A stretch of 64,000 bases of DNA from Chondrus crispus (lineage: Eukaryota > Rhodophyta > Florideophyceae > Gigartinales > Gigartinaceae). Where the stretch lies: the NCBI RefSeq assembly GCF_000350225.1, contig NW_005178862.1:186001-250000 (forward strand), given 5' to 3'. Below, piece after piece: positions 10,977-20,463 of this stretch. Every line of letters begins with the position of its first letter. Within the stretch, counting starts at the first letter, position 1. Under the pieces are notes generated by a model. The model had not been told where the DNA came from. It worked only from the letters and a program-made list of their open reading frames with translations, and did not search any database. Made by a program: the position numbers and the translations under genes.

Positions 10977-12344
10977 CTATAGCTCTGGGAATGTACAGCT
11001 ATACGTCCTTGCGTACTTGTTCATTGCCCTGCAGACATTCTTTAAAGCTTCTCGACACTCATAGCCTTCACCTTTACACTCCTACGTGACTGACAGAGTC
11101 CGTGATTGTGCAGGCCAGCGTCCTGCCCGGGACTCTGACCTGTCTGGAGCACTACTCACCGATTCACTTTCCCGCACCGCCTGTACAGAGTCGGTGTGTG
11201 AGACGGACTTAGAAGCAGTCCTGCGCCTGGCGACAACTGCGAGGCTCCTTGCAAGGATGTTTTCTTGTCGCGCCTGTTCAGTGGAGTTTACAGAAGAAAC
11301 CATCTCTATGTCTTGTTGTGGGAGGGAATTCTTCACGTGAGTGACCATTTCGTTCGGATAACCATCGATGATGGGAGGGATCGTTTCCTGAACTTTCTTG
11401 AACCTGTCCAAAGCCATCCAATTCGCCATGGAAGGCATTTCATACAAGTAATCCGATGTCACGAGGAAGCGGATATTACTCAGAACAAGTTTTGCTGCCT
11501 CGTGGAGAGCATTATCCACGACTGGAACGCGGCCAAATGCTTGTGGGGAACATTCATCGGGGAGACAGAATGCCCCGGCGTTGACTGTGATTGTATCCTT
11601 CTGTTTTTTGTGGGCGAAGCCTGAACTCAACACAGTAAAGCACAACTCACGGTCGTCACTTGTCAAGGTGATGTAAGGATATATCATTTCTTCGCAGTTC
11701 TTGAATCCCATATATCTGGTCTTGCAATCCCATGCTCGAATAACTTGCTGAACAGCAAAGCCAATACGTTGTGACGTCTCCCTATTGACCTTGTGGTTCT
11801 GCAATACCTTCTTTCTCTTGGCACATGGTGATCCTTGTTTCCTGGTGTGACAGTTCATAACTACTCCCACATAGATTAGGAACATCATTGCCTCGAAGGA
11901 AGTTGCGGGCGAAGTAAGGAATCGTGGCTCTTTCACAGTATTCCTTTTGGAACTCGTGTTGCCAAAAAACGTACACTGGAGACCTCTAGCATTGAAGCTG
12001 TCGCCGTTAATGTCGCTTATGATTTCGAAGATTTGCTAGGGTCTAGTATCATTGCCTCTCCCGCAACCAAGAAGCGCCTGCACGATTGCATAGACTTGTG
12101 CGACTTGACGTTGATTCATTTTTGATTTGCGAACCTCTGCCTCGGATACATTTCCGGCTCCCGAAGATTGTAAGTAGTTCTTTGCAGCATCGGTCTCAAG
12201 GTTATTCTCAACCCAATCCGCGATATCTCCAAGTTTCGGTACCACGTTCCCAGTTTGCTGGATTACGGCTGCTCGCACTACCTGTATGGCTTTGAGGCGC
12301 TTCCCGAAGGAAGACGTTTTCGCTTGAGTAGGCAAGTTTATCAC
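10977..12344 (-). pseudogene. N-terminal region of the MTase-SET protein, with three amber codons
   Basis: One minus-strand frame is open from about 12344 to the DPPY motif apart from TAG at 12036-12038, 11082-11084 and 10977-10979; two of these are followed by CAA or CAG. The N-terminal about 100 residues are helical (QVVRAAVIQQ...VENNLETDAAKN). The middle part is unrecognised, with several cysteines, and is followed by a Ser/Arg-rich linker before the methyltransferase. I see no ATG at the 5' end; the first in-frame codon after the inverted repeat is GTG 12344, so a start inside the repeat or an upstream exon is likely. No function can be assigned to this region alone. Confidence 0.5.
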
Positions 12345-12815
12345 GTGTGATACTTAGATGGGGACAGGAATGAATAGCAGTAAGAGGAGCGGAACAAAAG
12401 TGCAGGCTTATGTAGAGAACGAAAAGACGTTGTGCGCGATAGTCGATGAGGTTTCTTAAACGGACGGCAAGAGAAGGAGTAATCCAGTAAAGCAACCGCT
12501 TAGGTCTTCTAGGTTTCCACTTGAGGTTTCCACGCAATATTTCCACTTGAAGGGTACTCCAACCCACGGTGACGCGTCCCCTACGCGCGGAGGGGGCCAA
12601 TTTCAGCACTCTTCCACCACCCAGACCCTTGGGTGATGGTGACAAGATCCGTTCGGGGTACCCCTGCAGCCAACTATTGTTGACTATCGGCGCAGTCCTC
12701 CCCCTATGAGAAAATGTCAATGTTCGAGTTTAGCGGCTAAAGCCACTGAATAGAGGACGACCTAGTAGAAGTAGTGGTCGATAAGAAGGAACAGGCGCAG
12801 CGCAAAACGCAGCGC
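12337..12815. repeat. Left arm of a large inverted repeat (about 480 bp)
   Basis: Nearly identical to the reverse complement of 13430-13912. The outer edge, ATCAC(g/t)TGTGATACTT, is itself palindromic, and it lies just upstream of the first codons of the leftward MTase-SET gene. The arm holds a CTACATAAG TATA-like stretch. The arms probably serve as two copies of one promoter firing outwards. A 170-residue open frame exists in both arms but follows trivially from their identity. Confidence 0.9.
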
Positions 12816-13429
12816 GAGAAACGATAGACGGGTTTGCGACGCGTTCGGGACCTGGAAGCAAGAGAGACTGTAACTGTGGTCGGAAAGGGCGAGCAGACGC
12901 AGTGCAAGTACTCGGTATAGGCGCACCGGTAGGGTGCGAAGAAGAAAGGTACTAGAGAGGAAAAGGGTCTAGTGAGGTCAAAGGGGTAGGAGGAGCAGGA
13001 CAATTTTTGGACAGAAATGCGTCTACACAGGGGCGATTAAGCTATGGGGAGACGCTCTACAGACCCAAAATCAACGGCCCGGGATGCCCCATGACAGATG
13101 ACATGCCTAGACATCCCCAGTGGAGCGCTGGGATGGTGTGCGGCCAAAAAAAACAGTCAAGTTTTTTCGGACGCTCGACCCAGGCACCGGATGGGCACAT
13201 CGATAGTCGATGTGAAAATCAAATCCTTTTTTTGCGCAATTTTTTGGACGATTTGATCTCCACATCGAGTGTCGATGTGCAAATCAGATCATTTTTTTGG
13301 GCAATTTTTTGGCCGATTTTACTTGCACATCGAGTGTCGATGTGCATACCAGGTGTCAGGGACGCGCGTCCACCAAGGTGCCTGCAGGCTCATGCTGGCC
13401 GTGGTGTCACCTTCTACCTTTCAGACCGC
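12816..13429. other. Spacer between inverted-repeat arms, with iterons
   Basis: A 614-bp central spacer with no convincing gene. Its right part (13196-13344) carries a 65-bp tandem repeat whose units each start with a 19-bp near-palindrome. The left part is unremarkable apart from short GC-rich tracts. Confidence 0.6.
13196..13344. promoter_or_regulatory. Three 19-bp palindromic iterons on a 65-bp period
   Basis: CACATCGA-N3-TCGATGTG occurs at 13196-13214, 13261-13279 and 13326-13344, exactly 65 bp apart, joined by T-rich linkers (TTTTTTT.GCAATTTTTTGG). Perfect 8-bp half-sites with three free central bases look like binding sites for a dimeric protein. The neighbouring ParB-fold gene makes a parS-like or operator role worth considering, but that is inference. 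Confidence 0.7.
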
Positions 13430-13912
13430 TAGCGCTGCGTTTTGCGTTGCGCCTGCTCCTTCTTATCGACCACTACTTCTACTAGGTCGTCCTCTATTCA
13501 GTGGCTTTAGCCGCTAAACTCGAACATTGACATTTTCTCATAGGGGGAGGACTGCGCCGATAGTCAACAATAGTTGGCTGCAGGGGTACCCCGAACGGAT
13601 CTTGTCACCATCACCCAAGGGTCTGGGTGGTGGAAGAGTGCTGAAATTGGCCCCCTCCGCGCGTAAGGGACGCGTCACCGTGGGTTGGAGTACCCTTCAA
13701 GTGGAAATATTGCGTGGAAACCTCAAGTGGAAACCTAGAAGACCTAAGCGGTTGCTTTACTGGATTACTCCTTCTCTTGCCGTCCGTTTAAGAAACCTCA
13801 TCGACTATCGCGCACAACGTCTTTTCGTTCTCTACATAAGCCTGCACTTTTGTTCCGCTCCTCTTACTGCTATTCATTCCTGTCCCCATCGAAGTATCAC
13901 AAGTGATAAATC
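13430..13912. repeat. Right arm of the large inverted repeat
   Basis: Reverse complement of 12337-12815 with only scattered differences (for example GCGCGTAAGGG against GCGCGTAGGGG). It ends 12 bp before the ATG of the ParB-like gene at 13925, placing the same presumed promoter in front of both divergent genes. Confidence 0.9.
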
Positions 13913-13924
13913 AAGGTTTTTACC

Positions 13925-16192
13925 ATGCCTACACCCAAGCGCGGAATTAGAAAGGAACGAAGAGGTCGTGGTCGTGGGCGTGGGCGTGTGCGTGGTTCTA
14001 GCCGTGCAACTGGAAAAAAGGTTCGCTCCCTTGAAGAACTCCAGTCCAAGGGACTTGTAGCCGATGCAGAAGTGACCCTCTTTGCCCATGACTTCAAAAT
14101 CAAACGAGGTCACGCAACGCCGGAGGGGCATGAAGAGTTCGGTGCTCTAGTTCGAGTGGGAACTGCGCATATCACCCTCGGTGCCGAGGGCCAGATGCCG
14201 CCCCGAACTTTCGACCTTGCGGACATCGGGGACTGGGAGAAAGGTTCGCAATACCTTGTTCTGGTTTACAAAGTCCACATAGACGACAACCGTAAGGACA
14301 TCCCCTATCCGTACCCTTTCCCGGCCAATGAGGAGCAACACTGTCCCAAGACACTTGGAGAGATTGTCGACATATGGGCACGATACCCTTGGGACAGTTT
14401 CATGATGGCCAAGGGGGTTGTGTCGGAAATGGAGGGAACGGTCTCCACTCCCACTACCAAGAAAACCTATAATGTTGAAAAGACTGCTCAGACCCCTATG
14501 TCGGTTCGAAAGAGATTAAGTTTATTCAAAGGTGAAGAGCAACAATCGGACACGGCGAAACACATCGTTTCAGCGGTCGTTTCAGATGCATGTGGAAAAA
14601 TCAGAATGGAAGCAGATGCACCGAAATCACCTCGTGCGGATTTTTCTAGACGAGACTCTGACAACAGCAGTTCGCCAATGGACGTTGTTAATGTTGATGA
14701 TGACATCCGGTTTGTGAAGGAAACGAGAGTTGCTACACTCGACAACGGCATCGAAATAGACGAGTCTTTTGCCCCAGATATCCCTGAAGTGGATGTGAGC
14801 AACTACGAGCAGCATCACGTCCGGGTCTTAGTCAGTAACATCAGAATCATGGAAGAAACTCTTCGGGAGGTTGATGAAAGACATGTTGAATCAATTACCC
14901 AGAGCCTTCTCAAAAACGGGCTGCTGAAAGCGGCTGGAGCAATCTCTGTGGCCATGCCAGAAGACATGGTCTTCGACCGCTCTACGATGTTGAGGCAGAG
15001 AGACGATGGGTTAGATGAGCTGATGATGGAACCCCTAATTTGCGACGGTCAGCATCGTGTCACCGGCATGAATAAGGCCAAGGCTACTGACTTGCAAAAG
15101 GAAAAGGAGTTCGAACGGATCGATGCACAGGTGGGGTACAGGAAGGATGGTAAACACGTTTCAGACTTGGAAAAACTAGGCATCGGTGCTCTACTCAACG
15201 ACACCTCGTCGAATATCAGGTTCTCAAACTTCACAGATTCCATTCACGCAACTATAGCGGCTGTTCGAATGATGAAGAACCGGTTGGATATGCAGAATCA
15301 GCGTACTGTGATGACTGTCGCAGGTGTCACAGGCGCGCTAATGAAGCTTAAAGTACTTGGTCCGCTGGGGGCTAAGCAGCACTCTCGATATGCGCACTTG
15401 ACACTACGACTTGTGGAGTACGATATCGACTACGACACCATCAAAAGCCTCTGCGATACGACCAGGACTATCGGTATCACGCACCTTAGCAACCGTCGGC
15501 TTCTCACCCTGCATAGGTCTGGAATCCTTCTTGGTATTTCATGTGTCGTTGTCTTCTTGCGCGAGGTGGAGACGGACAAACCGATGAACTTCAAGCGTCA
15601 GAACAAAAGGAGAAAGAAGCGCGGTGCTTTCACTGAGTACGAGAATGCTTTCTTTGAAGCCTTTGCTGAAATGTATGAGGAGCTTTGCACCATTGCCAAC
15701 ACGTACGAGAAGGAGTTGCAAAGCGTCTTGGAAATGGAGATTGAGGTCGGCAGAAACATCAAGATGCGGATTGATGACTTTGTGGCAAGGCAGATGAAGA
15801 GTTTCAGGAGTGGAGTTAATGAAGCTGGGCAGCGTTTTGACCAAGACAAGCGTCTTAATATGCTCCGCAAAAAGCTCGTGAAAGCTCTAGCTCCACCTAA
15901 GGAGCTTTCTAAGCGAGCTGATGCGCCTATCTCTCAAGGTACTTCACGCCAAGTACCTCAAACGACTACGTCTCAAGTTGATACGTCTCAGCCGCCTCGT
16001 CACGCGCAAGGGCCTGGGTCCTCCTCACAGGCCTCATCCGTAACAGTTCGGAGAGGGATTCGCCAAAGGATTAAAACTAATCCATTGACGATTTCCCTGC
16101 AGATATTTTTTGAAGAAAACAGGAAAGAGAAAACGAGGGGAAGATGCTATCCAGTCAACCAAGAACATCCGTGCCCTCAACACTGCCTTTGA
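13925..16192 (+). CDS. ParB/Srx-fold domain protein
   Basis: 755 residues from ATG 13925. A GR-rich basic N-terminus (residues 1-35) suggests nucleic-acid binding. Residues about 295-385 carry a ParB/sulfiredoxin-type fold signature: HVRVLVSNIRIM, then REVDERHVESITQSLLKNGL, then EPLICDGQHRVTGM, where the DGQHR motif is the conserved core of ParB N-terminal/Srx-like domains. These bind CTP or ATP in bacterial relatives and occur in nucleases and regulators. The rest is helical and unrecognised, with a Ser/Thr/Gln-rich tail. The last about 30 codons overlap the dioxygenase frame, which lacks its own ATG, so the two may be one protein. The gene is driven from the inverted-repeat promoter, opposite the DNA methyltransferase. 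Confidence 0.65.
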   Translation: MPTPKRGIRKERRGRGRGRGRVRGSSRATGKKVRSLEELQSKGLVADAEVTLFAHDFKIKRGHATPEGHEEFGALVRVGTAHITLGAEGQMPPRTFDLADIGDWEKGSQYLVLVYKVHIDDNRKDIPYPYPFPANEEQHCPKTLGEIVDIWARYPWDSFMMAKGVVSEMEGTVSTPTTKKTYNVEKTAQTPMSVRKRLSLFKGEEQQSDTAKHIVSAVVSDACGKIRMEADAPKSPRADFSRRDSDNSSSPMDVVNVDDDIRFVKETRVATLDNGIEIDESFAPDIPEVDVSNYEQHHVRVLVSNIRIMEETLREVDERHVESITQSLLKNGLLKAAGAISVAMPEDMVFDRSTMLRQRDDGLDELMMEPLICDGQHRVTGMNKAKATDLQKEKEFERIDAQVGYRKDGKHVSDLEKLGIGALLNDTSSNIRFSNFTDSIHATIAAVRMMKNRLDMQNQRTVMTVAGVTGALMKLKVLGPLGAKQHSRYAHLTLRLVEYDIDYDTIKSLCDTTRTIGITHLSNRRLLTLHRSGILLGISCVVVFLREVETDKPMNFKRQNKRRKKRGAFTEYENAFFEAFAEMYEELCTIANTYEKELQSVLEMEIEVGRNIKMRIDDFVARQMKSFRSGVNEAGQRFDQDKRLNMLRKKLVKALAPPKELSKRADAPISQGTSRQVPQTTTSQVDTSQPPRHAQGPGSSSQASSVTVRRGIRQRIKTNPLTISLQIFFEENRKEKTRGRCYPVNQEHPCPQHCL

Positions 16193-17702
16193 AGAGAAGG
16201 AAGAGGAATTGAGGATACCGGCTTTACCGCCCGCTGTCGAAAGTGATATAGCAAGGGAAGATGACGTCGGGGAGTTCGATGACATTCTTCCAGGTCTACT
16301 CCCGATCGGGGCACACGAATCTGCCGTATGGAATGTTTCGAAGAACCCGGATTGGGTTAAGTACGCCTTACTTCCGCCGAGTCAGTGGCCGAAAGGGAAT
16401 CCGATAACGCATCAAACTCCTTGGCTTCGTTCTTTGTGCATACCGGTTAGTCACCGAGCGAATTGCCTGGTCGAAAGGATGGACTTGGTGCGAATTCATC
16501 ATGCCGTGTACTATCACGCCGCGGCTATGAGACACAAGGAACTCGGGTCGACGAAGTCCAACGTGTTTATGAAAGCGCTGCCGTCCACGGGTCCGAGTCC
16601 TAATACGGCCCTGAAGTACAACGAGGAACAGGCTCTTTGGGCCGCAGCCATGGAATTAGACAACGTCGCTAATGAATACTTCCTGGCCAAGGCGACTGAG
16701 CTGCGGGAGAAGGGCTTCGTCATTCTTGAAGGTTTCGGAAGTGACAGCGGTGTGCCATCCAACCTCGCTTTCGAAGCCCCTCTCCAGGGAGGGGACGTCA
16801 TCGAAGAGATGATAGAATACTACGAAGAAATATTCCCTGGCGAAGATGCGATGAAGGATGAAGCAAATCGCAAAGTGTGGAGCCCCATCTTCAATGTCGA
16901 TCCCGAGACAGATAGAAAACACCGAAATAAGGGCATCGGACGCTACATCACCATGCTAGCAGGTGTTTCGTCCGAGGTCGAACAGAATGCCGATACAGTG
17001 TGGGTGGCAAGGAAGCGCGCTATGATGGACGTCCGCCTGTCACAAATTGCTGCTGCACTTCGACTCGTGGACCCTGAAAAGGGCACTTCGGAGATGGCTG
17101 TTCCGAAGTCTGGGGGTCGCTTCTTGCTGACGGGGAAAGGTTGTCCTCGGCAGTCCCTCCATACAGACTTTGGCGTTGGAAAATCTAAGAATGGAAACCT
17201 GGAATACGCAAGGAATCCTGGATACTTCTTTATTTGTTCTGGTGAAAATGGATTCCCCCTTTGGGTTTGTCCGTTCTCTCATCACTTCACAGTGAAGGAT
17301 TCAATAGCCCAGAGACACATTTCCATGGGTGTGCAGGTGAAGAAGGTCCACGTTCCACCGAACTCTGTCTTCATGGGAAGAGGAGATCTCTCACATGCTG
17401 GTGCTTCGTACGAGGATAGCATATCACCCGGTGCGATGTCTCAGATTGGACTTGGCTCTGCAAAGAAGGATGGTCACGTGGTTCGCTATCATCTATACTT
17501 CGTTCCTAGAGGACAGAAGCTGCTGGATTCAGTTCACAGGAATCCGTCCTTTACCCCTCACTTTCAAGACGGGCTCTCCGCGGAGAGCATTTCTCCGCAG
17601 ACTGGCCCGCACGGTAACTCGGAGCCTCCGAAGGAGAATTCGGTCTCGAGCTCTTCTTCTGATTACCACTCAAGTGATTCTAGTGGCGACAGTGATTCGT
17701 AG
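16089..17702 (+). CDS. 2-oxoglutarate/Fe(II)-dependent dioxygenase-like protein
   Basis: About 530 residues with a double-stranded beta-helix signature near the C-terminus: QSLHTDFG (H codon at 17160, D at 17166), PNSVFMGRGDLSHAGA (second iron histidine at 17394) and HVVRYHLYFV (2OG-binding Arg at 17484). The HxD...H...R order and spacing fit 2OG oxygenases. Candidates include TET/JBP-like nucleobase oxidases and AlkB or PhyH-type enzymes, and I cannot choose between them from motifs alone. It ends in a Ser/Asp-rich acidic tail at TAG 17700-17702. No ATG exists near the 5' end of the frame. A CCCTGCAG acceptor-like site at 16095-16102 or a +1 shift could join it to the ParB frame. Confidence 0.62.
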   Translation, partial: RFPCRYFLKKTGKRKRGEDAIQSTKNIRALNTAFEEKEEELRIPALPPAVESDIAREDDVGEFDDILPGLLPIGAHESAVWNVSKNPDWVKYALLPPSQWPKGNPITHQTPWLRSLCIPVSHRANCLVERMDLVRIHHAVYYHAAAMRHKELGSTKSNVFMKALPSTGPSPNTALKYNEEQALWAAAMELDNVANEYFLAKATELREKGFVILEGFGSDSGVPSNLAFEAPLQGGDVIEEMIEYYEEIFPGEDAMKDEANRKVWSPIFNVDPETDRKHRNKGIGRYITMLAGVSSEVEQNADTVWVARKRAMMDVRLSQIAAALRLVDPEKGTSEMAVPKSGGRFLLTGKGCPRQSLHTDFGVGKSKNGNLEYARNPGYFFICSGENGFPLWVCPFSHHFTVKDSIAQRHISMGVQVKKVHVPPNSVFMGRGDLSHAGASYEDSISPGAMSQIGLGSAKKDGHVVRYHLYFVPRGQKLLDSVHRNPSFTPHFQDGLSAESISPQTGPHGNSEPPKENSVSSSSSDYHSSDSSGDSDS

Positions 17703-18396
17703 GTGAAGGGTACTAAGGAGGACGACATCCAAGCATAGGTACTAGGTAGTTCATACTTTCAATAGCGAGAACAGTGTCATCATCACTCTGTGGTGACACT
17801 TCTTTCTTCATTGCACAAGTGAATCATCTTGTATCCTTGATTAATCCATTTCCAATATGAGATGTTGTAGTAGACCACCTTGTACTCTAGCGTACACGTA
17901 CACAGATGCCACGAAGTAAAGCTTCACTCGAACCGCTAAAGGGATTTCTGCGCTGGTTTTGCTTCCTTTTTCAATAACAATATGTCTATAGAGCATAAAG
18001 CAGCTTCACACCCCTCTTGAAAGGGAACAACTGGCTTATTTCCCTTTACATATTGTCCAGGGGAGATAGAAGAGGTAGGGGAATGAATACACCCACACCG
18101 TCTCAGTCACCAATCCAGAACTGCTCACTGATATATAAAGGAGTCTCCAAAAACGACCACGTTTACTCAGATAGATAGTGACTCCTTTCTACATCAGTGA
18201 AAAGCTTAAAGTAACGGTAACACTAAGTAGCTTAAGATCAAGTGGTCGGATTGCAATGCGAAACGCGGATACGGGTCCAATTAGATTGTTCATGTTGGGG
18301 TCTCCGTCCTGGGACCTACGTGTTTTCTCCGATTTCATTTATAAAGGGGGGGAGCGTTGGGGGTCATTTTACCATAGGGCTGTTGCACTTACCAGT
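17703..18396. other. Intergenic with TATA-like elements
   Basis: No supported coding frame. Two good TATA-like stretches are present, GATATATAAAGG (about 18129-18141) and TTTATAAAGG (about 18336). They may be promoters for short transcripts or remnants of a repeated promoter unit. Confidence 0.4.
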
Positions 18397-18731
18397 GTGG
18401 CAACTATGATTAAAGGAACAGTCTTTCAATGAGACATGAGTTACAGTCAAAGCCTTCCGGACTGTGGCAACTGTGATTAAAAGAACAGTCATTCCATGAC
18501 ACCTGAGTTACTGTCAAAGCATTCCGGACTGTGGCAACTGTGATTAAAAGAACAGTCATTCAATGACACCTGAGTTACTGTCAAAGCATTCCGGACTGTG
18601 GCAACTATGATTAAAAGAATAGTCATTCAATGACACCTGAGTTACTGTCAAAGCATTCCGGACTGTGGCAACTATGATTAAAAGGACAGTTATTCAATGA
18701 CACATGACTGACTGGCAAAGCATTCTGGACT
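18397..18731. repeat. 67-bp tandem repeat, five copies
   Basis: Units begin GTGGCAACT at 18397, 18464, 18531, 18598 and 18665, exactly 67 bp apart, and share CATTCAATGACAC and ACTGTCAAAGCATTCC blocks. The inner copies are the most alike and the outer copies more diverged, as expected for an array kept alike by unequal exchange. It lies just before the Tudor-like gene. Confidence 0.9.
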
Positions 18732-19001
18732 GGAAGATGTAGGTAGATTTGTAGCCCATGCCCTACTGGAAAAGTGCACGTGCAAGTCCCATGGGACTTA
18801 GACTCCGAGCAGAGCTGTGATCCATAAATGTGACCGTTACGAAAATGGTGATTTCACAGTAATGATATATATATGTATATACTGACTACGTTCGAATGGT
18901 TACCCCAACTCTTTAGTCTTCGGTATATATTTCAAACAAATTTCTCAATTATCACTTTCCAAGGGAAATTAACAGAGGACGATACCATCCACCAGTTGAT
19001 A

Positions 19002-20370
19002 ATGGTATCAGATCTTTTCAATGGCCTCCAATTCGGGAGTGATATAGAGGTCTACTATACCTTGGAGAATGAAGAAGAAAGTAAGGCATGGTTCCCAGCA
19101 ACAGCCATTAGTCTCAACTACCTTCATGACGATCGAGGAGAGGTGCTCAAGGGGACTATTCAATACAAGGCTGCGTTTGGATTCAGGGCATGTAAAAGCA
19201 AGGTGACTTTCAAGGAGGGTACCGAGTTTGTACAAGATGGACAAAAGTTTAGCTGGAGGCTCAAAGATACATCCGTGCGATTGGATATCACCGCAAGCTC
19301 AGGCATGGCAAGCGGAGCGATGGATGTAGATGATATCGACTATGCTCCAGGTAGTTCCATGGTAGAAAAATGCAGGAAGCTGAACCATACGACGAATGTG
19401 TCACTTGACCAGAAGACAATCAAAGATACACGCGAGCTAAATGCCCTTTCCGGACGCCTTCAGTACCTTGAGGAAGTAGTGAAAGGACAGCAATCCTCTA
19501 TTACGACTGCGCTATGGACTCAGAACCCGCTCCTCACTTCTGCTGGGGGGCTCCAATATTCCTCTTAAGTTTATTTCGTTGCGTCTAGAGCATTGGTTAC
19601 TCAAGACGCCGACACGTCCTACCCCGGGTGTAATGACTCGTGGGACGAAATGGTTTGTGCAAGACTCATTTAAGGCGCGAGCAGACTGCACATTGCTCCA
19701 GTTTGATTCCATATCCGAAAGAGTCAAAGCTCAGCTACGAACAAAGGTTTCTATTCTTCCGGAAGATTATATGTGCAGGAAATCAGTTGTGAAGGAGACG
19801 AGTATATACTTTAGGAGCTTCCTAGACTTGTCAGAAGCACTCAGACCAGCATCACCGCAAGTTGTCAGAGACGTGATCATCGCAAAAAGGCTGGAAAAAG
19901 GTACCGACAATTATGTATCTGCCAGAGTGATAGGCTGTATGGCCGGTCCCAACACCGAATCTCTTTCTGACCCGTGCTATATGACAATTGGAGATTCTCT
20001 TGCTGTTATAAGGGATGACGAGGATGAACAACGGCACGTTGTATTTCGTCGGGATTGCACTTGGGATTCCATAGAGAAGACCTACTCCCATCCACTGGAA
20101 GCCATAAGACTATCTGAGCTCCACTTCCAAGAACGCATTTCTAAGGTAATGGGTGCTGAAAACGTGGTCAGCGGACCATCCGACCGGAAGCAGTCGTTCT
20201 ACCTGCGATGGAATCTTCAATCCAGCCCTTGTCAATCTATATTTGCTGATGTAAATCGCAGCGACGTACTACGAGTACTTCAAGTGCACATCCCTTTCCT
20301 CTCTACCAAAGGCTCTGCGCATGTGAAGCAATTCATCAATGTTGCCAAAGTTCTGGACCTCTTTAAGTAA
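19002..20370 (+). CDS. Tudor/Agenet-like protein, one frameshift
   Basis: The likely start is ATG 19002; an upstream ATG at 18873 in the same frame adds a hydrophobic leader that looks untranslated. Residues about 12-65 (GSDIEVYYTLENEEES..WFPATAISL..GEVLKGTIQY) resemble a Tudor/Agenet barrel, which reads methylated lysine or arginine. A heptad-like stretch follows (about 19430-19500). The frame shifts by one base at a G6 run (about 19545-19550) and continues to 20370 in a second open frame of about 265 residues with no recognised domain. It may be a reader partner for the SET and methyltransferase genes to the left; this is inference. Confidence 0.5.
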
Positions 20371-20463
20371 ACTCAATTCATTCATGCTACAGTAGTCTCC
20401 CGCTTTACTCATTTATCACTTCGATGAACTAAGAAGTATCACAATCACATGAAATACGACCCC

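Noticed and set aside
12208..14060. Matching 170-residue open frames in both inverted-repeat arms
   Set aside because: They are identical because the arms are identical. They run into the leader of real genes in another frame and show no domain. Kept only as a note.
13925..16192. ParB-like protein as a bacterial or plasmid gene transferred recently
   Set aside because: Only the ParB core resembles bacterial proteins. The GR-rich N-terminus and long helical tail look eukaryotic, and base use is like its neighbours.
18397..18731. CRISPR-like reading of the 67-bp repeats
   Set aside because: Repeats are directly adjacent with no unique spacers, in eukaryotic DNA; an ordinary tandem repeat.
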